Origin: Fratercula arctica
Lineage: Eukaryota > Chordata > Aves > Charadriiformes > Alcidae
Assembly: GCA_947846985.1 (NCBI GenBank)
Contig: CANTUZ010000008.1
Span: 42,736,817 to 42,800,816, forward strand
DNA length: 64,000 bases
Reading direction: 5' to 3'
A model generated the notes under the pieces. It was not told the DNA's origin. It saw only the letters and a program-made list of their open reading frames with translations, and made no database searches. Position numbers and translations under genes: made by a program. Of this stretch, positions 13,501 through 27,552 are shown piece by piece (the stretch's first letter is position 1; every line of letters begins with the position of its first letter).

Positions 13501-15209
13501 ATCAATGTGTTTCAGTCAAGACACAGAAACGTTTTAAACCTGATGCCAGTTAGTTTTAATTGAAGAGGAGAAAAAAAACCACGGCATGATTGGGTCCTCA
13601 GGGAAATGGTGAGTTTCTAGAGCTGAGCCTTTGAAATATCTAGGCGCTCTGAAAGAGAGAGGGGAGTAACTGTGAATGAAGCAGCCAAGAGATGGAGATA
13701 TGGCTGAAAAATTCCAGCCAAGAGACATGTGGAAACTGTGCTCGGAGATTTCCCATATGTTTGGATCTGATCCAAATGAACCAAAATCAACAGGAGACTT
13801 CTCTGCTCACTGCAATGATTTTACTATTAGCAGACCCTTTCTTTTATGAATCTTCTCATTTCAGCACTAAGAAAAAGAAGGTTCATGTGTCTATATGGCA
13901 ATTTGGCAAAACCAATTGTGGGTATATGGCAAATCGGCAGTGCTGGAGCAATAGTCCCAGCATGGAAGCGCTACTGCAGAACCGCAGGAGGAACAGGGAC
14001 AACTTCTTAGGCAGGGTGTTAGCAGCCAGGCCCCAGAAGGTCTTGGTCACAGGTTAGAGGAAGAAGTTGATTCCTGTTAAAAGGCCTTTGGCTGCTCCAG
14101 GCAATGCCCCACACGTAGTCCATAGCCAGGGCTAGCAGTTTGTCACTGTAAGTCATAGAAAAATTCATGGCTGTAGTTTAGAGTGAGAGGCCAAAAGGCA
14201 TGGGTTCATAGCTGGGGAGAAGGGTCAAATGTGAGTCTCTCAAAGAAGACTTGGGATTTTAGAGGAGCCTGGGCGTTGTGAGGTTTCCTCTGCTTCCCTG
14301 GTGAGTTACTTTGCCAGCAGTTAAAAACCATTTCAACCTGCTTTGCATGTTCCAAGTGGGTCCTGTGCAGTGGTTGCAGCACTGACACAAGGCTTGAACC
14401 TGTCTCAGTTGTAATTAATGGAAAAACTCCCTTTAAGTTTAGTGAATCAGGAATTGAGTCTTAAGACACTTGAAATGTTGTATCAGTGGAAATACACCTG
14501 CCCTGATTCCTCTTTGTTCTACTCAGGTCACCTGTTTCAGCTCAGCAGCTCTCAAAATTTCCAATGTATTCACCCACCCACATGCTCAAATCTTGAGATG
14601 TCAAAGTCATGAGTCTTTCTCTTTCTGTTTGAATAAATCATGGCATCCATGGCTCCGGAGACAGCTTGACAAAAATGTAGCTGTAACTGAAGTATCTGCC
14701 GTAGATGGGAAGTGTACAGAGATTAATTAAATAGCCGGTTCTCACTTGCTGAGAAGTTTCTCAGATTTGGGAACTGAAACCTCCAGTGCTGGATACACCT
14801 TAAAAATTAATGGCTTTTGAAAGCTTGAGCCAAATCACGTTTAGATATTTCTGGGATCTAGGCAAAAAGAAGAATCAGTTTTGTTTTGAGGACATAATGA
14901 AGGTTTCTTTTTAGGCATTTACAACTTCAGAAGTATTTTCTGCTCTATGGAGGATTGTAGTCACTTGGTAAAACAGTAGAACGACTTTGCCGGGTGAGTG
15001 AACTGATGTCTAGCACAAAATACTACTGCAGTCAGTCTGCATAATGATCTGAGTCCATATACCTAAAGGGTAGAATTATACCTCATTTTGTGTGAGTAAC
15101 CTGTAAAAAAGTAATGTGGGGGCTTGCCTAAACTTGCCCGGGATGCGTTATCCCCATGTCTCTGTGGAGCCGGTGTTAGTGTCTGGATAGGGCTGAGCTG
15201 GGAGCAGCA

Positions 15210-15229
15210 GGGCCGGGGCCGGGCCGGGG
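15210..15229 (+). other. G-quadruplex motif in intron 20
   Basis: GGG, GGGG, GGG and GGGG are separated by CC dinucleotides, a compact canonical motif in a local GC-rich patch. The C loops could instead pair with G runs to form a hairpin. Confidence 0.5.
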
Positions 15230-16789
15230 CTCCAGTGTGGCGGGCCATGCTCAGCTGGCCCTTTGCCAGCGCAGTCACTGGCTGCTGTTTCAAGGAGCAT
15301 AAGGACCTTTCATATATTCTTGGATAAATTATCTGTGTTATAAACATCCTCCTCAGCATCATGGAGTGAACAGAAAAACGTGACAGGCTGTATTTAATGA
15401 TTAAGCACCGCACACGCGCTGAAGGCTCTTCAGTCTGAATGCACGTAGCGAGCGGGCAGGGTGGCAGTTTGACTCACGCTCTGTGGGCTCTCACTGTCAA
15501 CACACTGATGCTCTGAACCATTAATAATAATGTGACGTTTTAGCTGGGGGGAGATATGTGTCTCTTGAAACCACATTTCTGTCTTCTACCCACCCCGCTC
15601 TAGCATTCATCTGGATTTATTGAATAAGGTTAATGGATTATTTAGCAGGTTCTCCAGCCATTATCAGCTAGCACGCTCTGTTTATGTGGCTGGCCTCTCC
15701 TGTTCTGTCAGCTGTCATAAGCTTCTCAATTAGAAAAGGGGGGGGGAAAAGTATGAAATAGGTAACTATGGTTACCTGTGATGTGGGTTTTTAAGAAGTG
15801 CTCAGAAACCTAGTGCCAACAGAGTTTGGAAGTTCAAAGCTTTAATTTATTCAAGAACTCTCTTGAATCAGAGTATCAAAAGCATTTAGAATAAATTCAG
15901 AACATTTTCTTTTGTAGAACAATATTGCAGCCCTAAGCAGAAGCCATCTACAGACCAACTGCTCGCTCTGCTCACGTGAGAGGAACATGGGAGCAGGAGA
16001 TGGAACAAGTGCCCTTGTTCCACTGCTCTTCTGCAGAGCCCGGTGGCCCTTGCAGTGGAGTAGCTTGTGAAAGTGGTGGTTTTCTGGAGAACCGGTGCTT
16101 CCATTGTCCTGTTGTATTCCTACTTACACTGAAATGATGATTTTTAAAATGGTGATACAGAGCCCTGAAGTTGTGTGTGCTTCAAGGGCATCTTTCAAGT
16201 AAAGGTGCCTGCCTCAGAAATTCGGCCCCAGTCATGCTGTCTGCTCAGAAAAAAAATAAAATCATCCAGGCTTAATTTAATGGGAACACAGGATAATGCT
16301 AAAAGCTATTCATTGGACCAAAAGTGCCGCATGGAACGTGTGTTGAGGTCAAAACCTTCCCGTCTCAACTATATACAGGTTTGCCTTTTGCAAAGCAGGG
16401 AGCTGCCGTGTGTTCTTCTTGTAGGATTTCCATCCGAACACCCAGGACAGCAGCCACCGCCGTGTCCCCTGTGTGCTCCGTGGCACTGTCCAAGAGAAGG
16501 GCAGAATAAGAAGTTTGCTGCCCAAAAACATTGTCTCATCTGAACCAGCCAGGTGCACAGAGTACAGCAAAGACCCAGTTTGTCACATAGTTTATTATCA
16601 TATATGCAACATAAGGTGAATACTGGAAAACCTTGCACCCAGTGCATGACACGTCAGTTTATCAGTGCGCTTCCAGTGGAAAATTATTTTCTGCTCCTGG
16701 GTCAGTACTCATTTTACTCTTTTCCCAAGAAAGCTCTCTGAAAAAGGTAGGCTTGTAACTAAGGGAAGGTAAGTGTTGTATTGGACTGG

Positions 16790-16885
16790 AGATGCCTGAA
16801 ACCTAGGAGCAGTCCCTGCCTCTGCCCCAATGGTCTTGGGCAAGTCATTTCATCTTCCTCCTTCTAAAACACAGCTTTGTTTATT
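16790..16885 (+). repeat. MIR-like SINE relic
   Basis: The word tcttgggcaagtcatttcat followed by a ccttctaaaacacag segment matches the MIR core pattern (ttgggcaagtcactta, then a taaaatg-type segment). It is diverged and short. Confidence 0.5.
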
Positions 16886-19377
16886 AAATGTTTTATTTAT
16901 TTGTTATATTGCTGTTACCATGGGGGAGTGTCAGACTCTCATCTCTGGCAGCAGGGGAGAGCTGCGACGGCACGAGCTGTTCTTTGCTCCGCAGGGCCCT
17001 GCCCTGGGCTGGCGGCCGCGGGGGCGTCACACGCTGCTCTCAGTTCTGGGCGTTGCAGGCTGGCACCGCTGGGCTGCGGAGGGCAGTGGGGGTCCTGACT
17101 GACAGAAACCACCAACAAAAAGGCTTTTCTCCAACCCCCTCCTAGCTGCTCTAAACCCAGGCAAACTCAATCTTTCACAGTAATTAAGTGTTCATCGGGT
17201 TGCAAGGTATAGTCTTCAGGTGTGGGAGAAGTCAGATAACTGAATTTTTCAGTTATTGCTGGATCCCGAGAGTGACCTCCAGGAGTTACAAAGTGCACTT
17301 TTCCCCCTGTCAGATGTTTGCTCCATCCGATCTTCACGCTGGTGATTCTGCTTTGTCATAAGACCATTTTCTAGAAAGCCAGCACAGGAACTCTGAAGCC
17401 TCTAAATGCTTACCTCGAGTCCTCCTGTTTAACCAACTTGAAACAAATAGCATATAATTTATGAAGGGTGCATAAAGTTGCGAATATTGCAGTTCAGGCA
17501 GGTGCAGGGCATAGCCGTGAAAGGTCACGGTTCTTACAGTCCTTGTTTAAAGTGCTGGAGAATTTCTAACGTGTTTGTGCTGTGGCTGCATTCATTCTGA
17601 AACTGAGGGAAGGCTGTGCTTCTATCTGTTAATCTGGAGGTTCCTTATTAATAGGCTGCACACTTCATTGATTTTTAATTAATTTCTGAAGAGACACAAA
17701 GGATAAGTGCTGCAGCCCACAGACGTCTCTGTACTTACTGCAGTCCACATCTGTATTGATCGCCTGCCTAAGGAGCAGAAGTAATCCATTTTAAATACAC
17801 TTTCTTGGAGAGAGCGAACGCAGTGCAGAATATACTCTCCCCATTGTAATTGCGTTGGCAGGAGGTCAGTGGCCGGGGCGGGGGAAGGGTAGCCCGTTGT
17901 TTAGTATGCTGCTGGCCATCGAGCGCCGGCGTCTCTGCAGGCTGCGTTTCAGGAAAGCCAAGTTATCTCCCTGGTGGGCAGTTTATAACTACAGAGTATT
18001 AAGAAAGCGCTGGTCGCGGCTCCGCTGCTAAAGCTGCACTGGGAGCTCCTTTATGGGACGCATTTAGCCTGCCTGCCTCTTCAGAGGAAGGAGCTGGAGC
18101 TAGTCTAACTGTAGCAATTAATCTGAGAGAGAAGAATAGCATTCAAAAAGCCCTTTCAAATCGCTAATGCGCTGATACCTCTCTCTTTGGTTGCCACTTT
18201 GAAAAGCATCAAACGCTTTCCAGGAGTATGTTATCCACTGGGAGCTGAAACCTGAAGTCTCTGAGCACTTCCCAAATCAGAGGAAAGGTACGTTCTTCCT
18301 GCTGGCATGTGTAGCACAGGTTACCAGGATTTGCTTTTGAAACAGTAATTCACAGTCTTTGTCATAAGGACGGTGTTCCTGCCAGCCTCTTAACTGTAGT
18401 TTCTTTACAATGAGTGTTTATTGCCCAGCAAGGAGAGTTTTTCAGTCGTAAGTTTGTTATTTAGGCAGCTAGTTCTTATTTAAAGGCCCCTTTTACAGAA
18501 AAAGGTGTTGACAACACGTAGCTGCAGTTGCAGCCGAAACAGTGCTAAGTACGTCCGTGCTTCCTGCACGAGGTGAGTGGTGTTCGCACTCATGGACACG
18601 GCAAGCGGTGAGCCGTGCCTTGCAGAGCCCAGGCCCGGTGGTACAGCTGGGGAGGGCGGAAATCTGCGTCTGAGCAGTCAGTTCTTCTTACACAGGGACC
18701 GTCAGTAGATTTCTACCTTGCCTTTCCTCTTCCTCCATGGGGCGATGCACCCAAAGCAGAGTCTGCCTGCTTTGTGTGCTCTCCTTCAGAAGCCCTTGTG
18801 AGAAGCAGGTACTGCCGCGCCAGCAGGGAGGCATCAGGTGCTCCGTGCTTTATCAGAGTGTTGGGGGTGACCCTTTACTAACGAGTCCCTGACTTTATCA
18901 AGTTTTTCCTGTTACAGCTCTTGGTCCTGTTCAGTAATTGCAGGGTCAGAAACTCTCTTGGTGTGTCTCTGTTGCAACGTATATTTGTGCATCGCGTCTA
19001 TGTTGGCCTGAAGAGGGTAGGAGAGGAGCTGCAAAGCTGTATGCGGGTTACTGTGTCCTTACTGGTGATCTGATTATTGTAACCGCAGCTACAAGCTACA
19101 GTTCCTCTCGCCTCTTTGGGCTGCAGTAACGTAAGCTGAGCGGTGATTTTCTTCAGAGATTATAAGAGAAGAGCCCTGTCCTCCTGAGCACTTTGGGAAC
19201 AGGGAGAAGGTGCTGGGGGAGACTAAGGTAGCCTGTGCCCACGCGGCCCAGGAGGCTGGGACACCTGGCCCAAGGGAGGTGGTAACGCAGGCGATACGAG
19301 CCGGTTTGCCATTGGAGGCACTGAGGCTGGCACGGGAGAGCGCCTTGCACCCAGCTGTCTTAAGGAAGCACTGTGCA

Positions 19378-19655
19378 ATGGTCTTGAGCTAATTGCAAAA
19401 TGGAGATAAGATAGAACTCCACACCTCCCTCCCTCGGGAATGTCATGCATAGGAATGAACTTTTTTTCCTCCCGTTCTACACATGCCGTGTCGCAGCTGC
19501 ACCGATGTGACTGTAGGCGGGAGCAGAACTTGGAGGCACGTGCAGCATGGGCAGTGTTGAAGTACCTGTTTTGCATCTCATTGCTTATGCTACTTAATAT
19601 ATTTATGTAACATCTTTCATCAGAAGAACACGAAGTGCTTCACAGGCTCTTTTTG
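19378..19655. repeat. Two MIR-like relics, opposite orientation
   Basis: A gcaaaatggagataagatag word near 19395 resembles the MIR body in + orientation. At 19598-19650, atttatgtaacatctttcat followed by gaagtgcttcac resembles the MIR/L2-type tail in - orientation. They are probably two separate insertions. Both are old. Confidence 0.4.
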
Positions 19656-22600
19656 TTCAGCACCACCTAATCTAGGTATCTGCATAATTTGAGGGAGCCA
19701 GGGAGGCAACTCATGCTTTTTGCAGGAGTTCAGACAAAGGACATGTTTGGTGGTGACAGTGGAACAGATTCCGCTTCTGGTGATGCCCGAGGAACTTCAA
19801 CACCCACCCAGGACAGATAGCTTCATTTTAAGGACCCCACAACCTCAGAATCCTGAACCAGTCAGTTCAGCGGTGACCCATTTATCTGTTCTTTGAAGGG
19901 GTGAGGAGACACTCCTGAGATTTTAGTTTAGGATTGTAGTGGGTCTGGGCCCATCAAAATGTCTGCTCAGTCCAGTCAATTAAGTCTTGAAATGTCATAA
20001 GCTTATGAACTTGCTTCTCCTCGCTACTTTCTACTCTTTCTCCCTTTATGAATCACCTGTCATTTTGGAGTAGCCTGCGTTTTTCCTGTAATTCTCATCT
20101 AAACTTTAGCCTCATAGCCTCTTTCCCTTCCCTTTTGCTTCCTGACTTTGTTTTGACCTGTTATGCTGTAGCGTCTTTCTTATTCTGTGTCTTGGGCCGT
20201 AGCTCAGCAATGCAGTAAATCAAGCTTTAGGACTCCTGTTACTGGAACAAATATACTGCAGCAGACACACGATGCAGAGCAAAGATCTGGTATAGACTCA
20301 TTTTGTCCATACTTGCTCTTTGATGGGTAACTGGCGTGTTTATCCTGCCGCAGGTAGCGTGTGTCCTGCTGTGGGTGGTATGAAGCCAGCTCATCTCGTT
20401 TGGCGATTCAGCTGAGTCAGCCAATGTGCGATCACACTCCCGTGTGAGCAGGCGGAATTTGTACTTCTGGGCAATCCACAAGTGGAGAGATGTAAGGCTA
20501 ACCTGTGTGCAAAACATCACCCCTAGCTCTTTTCACGGCAGAACTAGCTTGAGTTACCTGTGCGGGAGTTGTATTTGCACTGCTGTCTTTCCTTAGGGAT
20601 AATAATGCAGCTGCACTGGGATCCTGCCTCTTCAATCAAGTACAGATAACTTGGGCTTGCTTCTATGTACTCTGAACTGTTTAGTCTGAAACCATTTAGC
20701 GGTGTCACAACAGGACTGTGAGAAAAGGGTATATTAGCAGGCGTGAGCACACGGCATCCACGCTGCTCGCGCCCCGCCAGCTCGGAGTGCAGGTCTGGCA
20801 AAGTTGGAGATGCCTGGGCCTGGCCGGGAGGACAGATCCAAAGCAGCTGTAGGAGAATCCAGCTAGTTGCATCAGCTTTGTGTCCTAAGCCTGCGTCTAG
20901 AGACAGCCAGCTTGAGATAAAAGCGCTTTTACCCCAAGATACAGCTTGTTACACGTGAGTAGCACATTGCTTCACACTTAAGTAAACTGTAGAGAGAGAA
21001 ACTTCGGAAGAGAGCGAGCTTACTCAGGGGAACAGGAGATGGGAAGAAATATATTACTATCACTTTCTGTGTCTACCCTTTACCAAAGAGAGAGAGGTAT
21101 TAGTTTACCCTGTATAAATAGTAAGTAATTGAACTCCTGAGTATTTGGGACACAGCCCAGGATGCAGGAATGGGGCTCCCTTGCCAGCTTTACCAGAGTT
21201 GACAGAACTCTGGCCATTTTCAGAAATCCGTGGCAGCTCCCCTGTGGAGGTGTGCGGAGCACAAGCTGCCTGTCCCCAGCTCAGCCTGGCAGCTGTGGAC
21301 TGAAAGAGTAATTAGCATCCTTGGCTTTGCCTTGGCTGCGCGGATGACCTCCGGTCCCAGCGCCCAGGCAGACCCCCCTAACGGTCCCACTCTGCAGCTG
21401 AGTGCGGGTGTTGCGGAGCAGTGTCAGTGTTCCCTCCCACAGCTCTCTCTGGGGTAACAGCTACTTAGATGATTCTGGTTGCTCCTGACAACAAAGGGCA
21501 CCGCGTTTTCCTTGAAAGCTTATTTAGCCCCAGGTAAAATTACACTTTTTCCATGGGGTAAGCAGGGGAAAAGATGATCATTTCAAGCTTTCTGTAGTGA
21601 TTCCTGTTATTAAGCTAGCCTCAAGTTATTAGGATGAAAAGAGGGCAGTCTCCAAGGCTGGAGATTAATGTCCATGAGATTTGAGTCGGGCATGAAATTT
21701 TCTTCCTCCACGTACCTGTTTGAGGAATCTGCCACGTGTGCTGGCTTCGGTGGGTGGAAGTTTTTATCGAAGAAAGGCAGGCTGCTCCTAATTTCTGGAT
21801 GGGATAAGATCAACATTCCCTGTATGTAGGGAGAGAATGATGTTTATTATAGAAACCGGCAAAAAGTCACACTTAAAAAAAAAGTGTTTGTAGTACATCT
21901 GCTGACTGCTGGTCTTGCTGAAGTTCTTGGGGCAGGTAAAGGTCTCTATACTTATTTTTTTAATTTCAGTTGTCTTGCAAAATGGTGTCTTGTATCGTGC
22001 GAAAGCATATGTATGTACTTAAACTGCAGTTAGCGATTCAGCACACTTCAGTTCATCGCTGGTAATTATCCCAAAGGGACTGTGCATTTAATGACTTACA
22101 TACCTGCTCAAATTCTGTCCTGAGTAATGAATGCCTTTTTTCTGGAAATGTGGTAGAGGCAGCCGATGGAAAGAGCTTTCAGACAAGGCTCATGCAGTTC
22201 AAAGAGTTGGACGTTCCTGGAACGGCAGCTGCCACTTTTGAAATGAATCCAGAAGCATCCTCAGCAGGGAGGTGGGACTCTGAAAAGCCCAGAAAAGTGA
22301 CGGAAATCAAATAACAGCATCTGAACCAGTCTGTGCCTGCAACTCTTACGCTCGAGCTGTACAAATGGAGGCTGCGCTCCAAAACTGCCCTCAGGAACTG
22401 GGAGACAAATGACAGCAGCAGAAAGTAACACTGGTGGGAAAGTAAGAAAACAGCAAATTATGGCCACGTCTTGAAGGCAGGAGATCTCAGGGGGCAAACC
22501 CATAACTTTCCAGAAGAACTTCATTTTACTTTTTAAAAAAATCCCTTTAGTCTCTTATTTCCACCACCAGCCTGCCTTTGATGATCTTCCTCTGTAGATG

Positions 22601-25600
22601 TCTGCAGCGCTGGAAGTCCTGTGAACCTCATTTGGTACTTTCTACTGCAGCGCAGCACTTGGAAAGAACAGGAAGCTGTCCCATCTCATTGTCTTCTCTC
22701 CTCCCATGGATTTTTTGGATGGGAAGTCTTCTTTCCACTGTCCCACTTCAGTTTGTTGCCAGCACATGTTATCTTGTTTTCAGGTCTGTCATTTTGCTTG
22801 CGAAAAGAGCATGAGCGTTCCTGGCTGTACCTGAGATGGCCGTACCAAATCTGGCCATCCACAGTCCCAGAGACTTCGCAAACACTCCATAATAAAATTG
22901 GGAAAGACTTTCTTCTTTTACAGCTCTTGATAACTGACTTTTAGTTTATTCAACAAGATAATTTTTGTTCTCTCTTATTTCTAGCCATCTCCAAGAGTAA
23001 ACTGATGGGCAGAGAGCAGGATCCACCTCAGTTAGTAAAACTTGATTACACGCACGCCCCCCCAGTTATTACATAGAAAACTGCCAAGGCTGAAAAGTGA
23101 CATGCAGTAAATTCTTCCTGGAGTTCAGCTCCCAGTGGCCATTTACATCTTTCCTGTCCACCTCCCTTCTCTGAACGAAGCCCTCTTGGCCTATTCTGCC
23201 CTTCAGCATTGCTGTTAGTTTCCCTGGTGCTGTTGGGAGCCCTGCGTGAAACGTATAAACACGTGGGCAGGGCAGGTTAGTAATTGTGTAGGCAAGGATA
23301 AAGGACCTTTAACACCGATCAAAGTCCTGGCAAGGGCATCTGTGCCTGTTTCTGGCGGGAGAATGCACATTTTCACAGTTGCATGGTCGCACGGGTAGCA
23401 GGATCAAGGCTACAGCTACGTCTGTCCAAGAGAAGATCCATGTAGCGCAGGTTTGTCTTCATACCTGACCCTGGCACTGGGTGACGGGTGCAGTTGGGAA
23501 AGACAAAAGGCTATTCCTCGCTCATCCTGAACTTCCAAAGAGACTTCCTCAACTTATCTGTGTTACAGCTGTTTGCGGTGGCTGTTTGACTTCTTAATAG
23601 CATTAGGCACTGACTCAGAGAGTGGTTTTATGTTAAGGGACCCTAGCAGTAATTGCATTTCTAATGACATTCTCTGTGAGGAAACCTCTGTCGTGACTGT
23701 GATGAGGAACTGCCAGTGACCGGGGGGTCATGGCTGATTCTTGTGGTCGTGGGAGATGAATCTGGGCTCAGAGGTAAAGGGACATCTGATCCTTAATGGC
23801 TTCATGTTGAGTATTTCCTCTCAGGGGTTTCATCATAGAAGTCCCACCCTAAGGTGGATGTTCTAATACCTATACTGAAGTATGGGGTTTCTTATTACCT
23901 GGACATTTTATACTTTGATAATTAAATGGGATCTGCATAGCCCTCATTTGGAAAAGCCCTGAAGGGTGCCTCATTTCCCCAGCCTGCCAGATCACACCCC
24001 AAATGGCCCAGAATAGTGTCTTTTGGATCGGGCTTTAAAGTGTCATTTTTACAAAGAGATCTCGTTCCATTGTCCGGGTGTAGAGTCACTTGTAGTTTTG
24101 TCTTGTAACTCCTAAAATGTCCTCTTGGTGTTTGACCACGGGCTTGTTGGGTGGTGATGGCACCAGCTGTGTAACGCAGAGAGTATTTTTTTGTTATCGT
24201 TCTTCTGTGTCCTGTAAAAAGATTAGAGATGCATATAAAGCACTTTTCCTGCCAGTTTCAAAAATGCCTTCAAATGATGATTCTTGGCATAGTATATGTT
24301 TAGACAGTATTGCTGCAGTGAGTACTCTAGGATTCCCATTTTTAGATTGTTTTCGTTCAGTTCATTGTATAATCTCATTTATTGAAAACATATACGTATA
24401 TATACCTTTTCTCTTATACTTGCACCATCCACCTTTAAAACTTGTTGATAGGATATGGGAAAATGGAGCGTGTTTACACTGGGTATTCCTCAGAGGATTT
24501 ACATTTATGCAGGTCATGGACCTGCGGAGGATTTTGTAGCTGTCAACCCTACATGGGATTGCAGACAACACAGGTGGGAAAAAGCACCGAGGAGCTTGTT
24601 TGACAGAGGTGAACTGTTAAGTGCAGTGATACACAGACAGCTCTTCCGACCCTCTTGCTGGATGGAAGAGAAAACCAGGTGCAGTATTGATTAGGAGCAG
24701 TGTTGGGGTTGGTGATTAGACATTTTTCTAATTCACAGGAGAGTATGAGGTTAGGTTGAAAAAAATCCAGTCTTACTTAGGTGATATTAAGTAATAGCAC
24801 AAGATTGAAGTAAATGGAAATGAATGAGTAGCATAAGCAGTGAAACATGCTGAAATGTTTGCCTACATGTTTAAAAAATGCTTGGACATTAAATATGTTG
24901 TGAAGGTAAAATAAGAGCGAGGAGGCATGGCTAAGGGTTTGATTGTTTATCTCTTTCAATGGAGGATGTTTCTGGACACCTTAGCATCCATTCCTGCCAT
25001 CATTAGCTAGAGATGGGAGGCGAAAGCCTTGGCACAGGTCATCTGTTTCGATTTTAACAAGACAGAAATTCTATTTCTTCATTTCTGCCAAAAGAAATCT
25101 TCAGTATCTTCATATCATTTCAGTGCTGATAGGTGCAAATTAATCCATTAAAAATGACAATTTTATTTGGGCCTAATGTATTCTAATACCAACAGAATTC
25201 TCTCATTGGATTCTCTGGGTTCTTGTGTCCTCACCAGATTCTGTCCACAAAGATTGTTCGCGGGTTTGGGCCTTTCTTTTCTCCCCATTTCCTCTCTTTT
25301 TGACCAAATAAGATATTGGAAGTTATGTCAAATCCATGAAGTTTTAGAAGTGTTTCTGTTCACTCTAAAAATTTGAGATATTTCCTAAACTTAAGTAGAA
25401 AGGAAGTGTAAAGCACCTTGAGATGTTTTGGTCAGGGAGGAGCTCTTTCGCAGTGAAAGGTGCGAGACTGAAGAGAGATGCTGAGCCCTGGGGAAGCTGG
25501 AGGAGGAGGCTGGGAGCTGCAGGAGAGGAGTGTTTGGGGGAAGCAGAGGGGCACCTGTCTGTTTGCACGTGCCTGCAATCCTGCCTTCACGGACAGCACT

Positions 25601-27130
25601 GCCAGGAGCTGCAAAGAACCAGTATAATTTTAGATGTGTGAGGAACGACTATTTAAGGGCACCCCGAAGCCACCCCTCAGGTCAGATTGCCTCTCGGTAT
25701 CGCAGCACAGCTGGAGGTCCAGCCCGGCCCGGCGCGGGCACGCTGCTTGCTTGGTGGCTGCCCGAGGGCCATCCGAACAGTGGGTTGATACCGACCCACC
25801 GACGTCTCATCCCAGGTGAGAGGGAGGGAATGAGACTGGGAGGTTGCTCTAGGCCACCTGCTTCCCAGAGTGCTTGGTATGAGCAGCGTTGACGCTGCCT
25901 TGAGGCGCTTTCTGGTTACTGTTCGGTGCTAGAGATGGGAACCAGGATTTATATGAATTCCCAATCTGCCTGAATTTTACGGGGCCGCTTTTGTGGGGTT
26001 TTTTCCTCTATTAACAGTGTCATTGTTATTGACTGTGTTGTCTTTTTCTGGTTGGATTTCTTCAGATGGTAATTCTTGTGCTAAGTCACAGTGCCTCTGG
26101 TTTCACAGTGTGTTTGTTGTGTGACTCACAATTGTTTGACCTATGAGATTTATTTGTCCTTTTTCTACAGGTTTTAATTTGATGTCAAAAAACATTATGC
26201 TTTCAGAGACTTACAGTTCTGATGTTCAACAGCCAAAAGTATTGATTTACAATTGGCAGGAGGGTGTGTTTGCTTCAACTAGCAGTGCTTTTAAAAAATA
26301 ATTCCATTTGCTTTATGCCAGAGTCCCTGTGTCCCCTTTCAAACCACCTCCGTGTTGACTGCAGCAAAGCATACCACATTAAAAATGAAATAGTGTTTAT
26401 GCCAAATGTTCTCCCACATACTTTCAAACCTTTTAGCGGTGTTTGCACTGAAATTTTTCTCCTAAAAGCTACAGCAGTTCAGAGCTCCACTTGATGCTTT
26501 TTCTAAAGACATCCACTTTCTGTCAAGAAAGGGCTACGTTCTGGCCCAGTGACCGTGAGCGGTGGCTTACCCACACGCACTGTCCTCCTGCAACGTATGG
26601 GGGTGAGCGCGTGTGAGCGTCTTACGCCGTGAAAGGGAATAAAATCTGGCCTATGACACTGAGTAATCTGGTTATTTTAATCACTACCTGTGACTCTCTG
26701 AATTATCATCTGTGTTATGGGATAATACAATCTCTTCGGTGTTCAACAATGACTTTTAAAAATTACCATATATATTATACAGAGCTAATATATTAAGAGA
26801 TACCTTAAGGGTAATTATCAAGTGTGTAATTTCATCTGTAGGTTCTTATAATGATGGTTAATGTCATAAATGCCTTTTAATGAAATTATAGGCTTGTAAC
26901 CCTGCCTGACTATCCTTTGTGTGTCATATAATTAATAAAACCAAGCTTTGGTGTTCATCTCAGCGTCACAAAGCATCATGTAAGCTTCCATACTGGTGGT
27001 GGATGGTTAGTCTCATATCAGAGTAAGAATAAGGTTAAGGCCAGGCTTGACTGTATGTTACCTTACCTTTAAAAGCAGCTGGATGGGCTTGTTAACAAAA
27101 GTACTTCTAACAGAACATATATATGCTCAT

Positions 27131-27144
27131 AAAAAAAAAAAAAA
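27131..27144. repeat. Poly(A) run (A14)
   Basis: Fourteen consecutive A downstream of an AT-rich block in intron 20. Confidence 0.9.
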
Positions 27145-27334
27145 GGCCATTGATCTAGTGTCTTATTATAATCCTACATGCCAAATTTTAAGGGAATGAA
27201 AAGGCAAGTAGGTTGCAGCACTTGGCACAAAGAATTGTTTTCCTTCTAATCCACTGAGGGCAGTGAAAATTTGTGTCCAACTGAAAAGCATTTGGAGATG
27301 GATAAGAAGCTTCATCTTGAATTGAAGACACTTG

Positions 27335-27475
27335 CCTGGAACGTAGAATTGCTGGGATTGTTTCCCAGTCTGGCCTAATGTCTGTGGGGCTCTGGCTAAG
27401 TTGATTATTTTTTATGGTCTTCAGATTTACTGTCTGAAAATTGAGGCCATAATATTTCTTTTCTTTGTGTCACAT
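27335..27475 (+). repeat. MIR-like SINE relic
   Basis: gggattgtttcccagtctgg, then ggctctggctaagttgatta and ctgtctgaaaattgaggcca follow the order of a MIR element in sense orientation, with heavy divergence. It lies just upstream of a CR1 fragment. Confidence 0.4.
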
Positions 27476-27552
27476 TTCCAGGTTTTAAACTTGCTGGAGC
27501 AAAGGAGATATCTATATGGGGTTTTGTTGTTTTTTTTTTTCTTTGGCAGTTA

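Noticed and set aside
24117..24539. 140-codon + strand frame
   Set aside because: No domain, no splice or promoter context, AT-rich intron sequence. Treated as chance.
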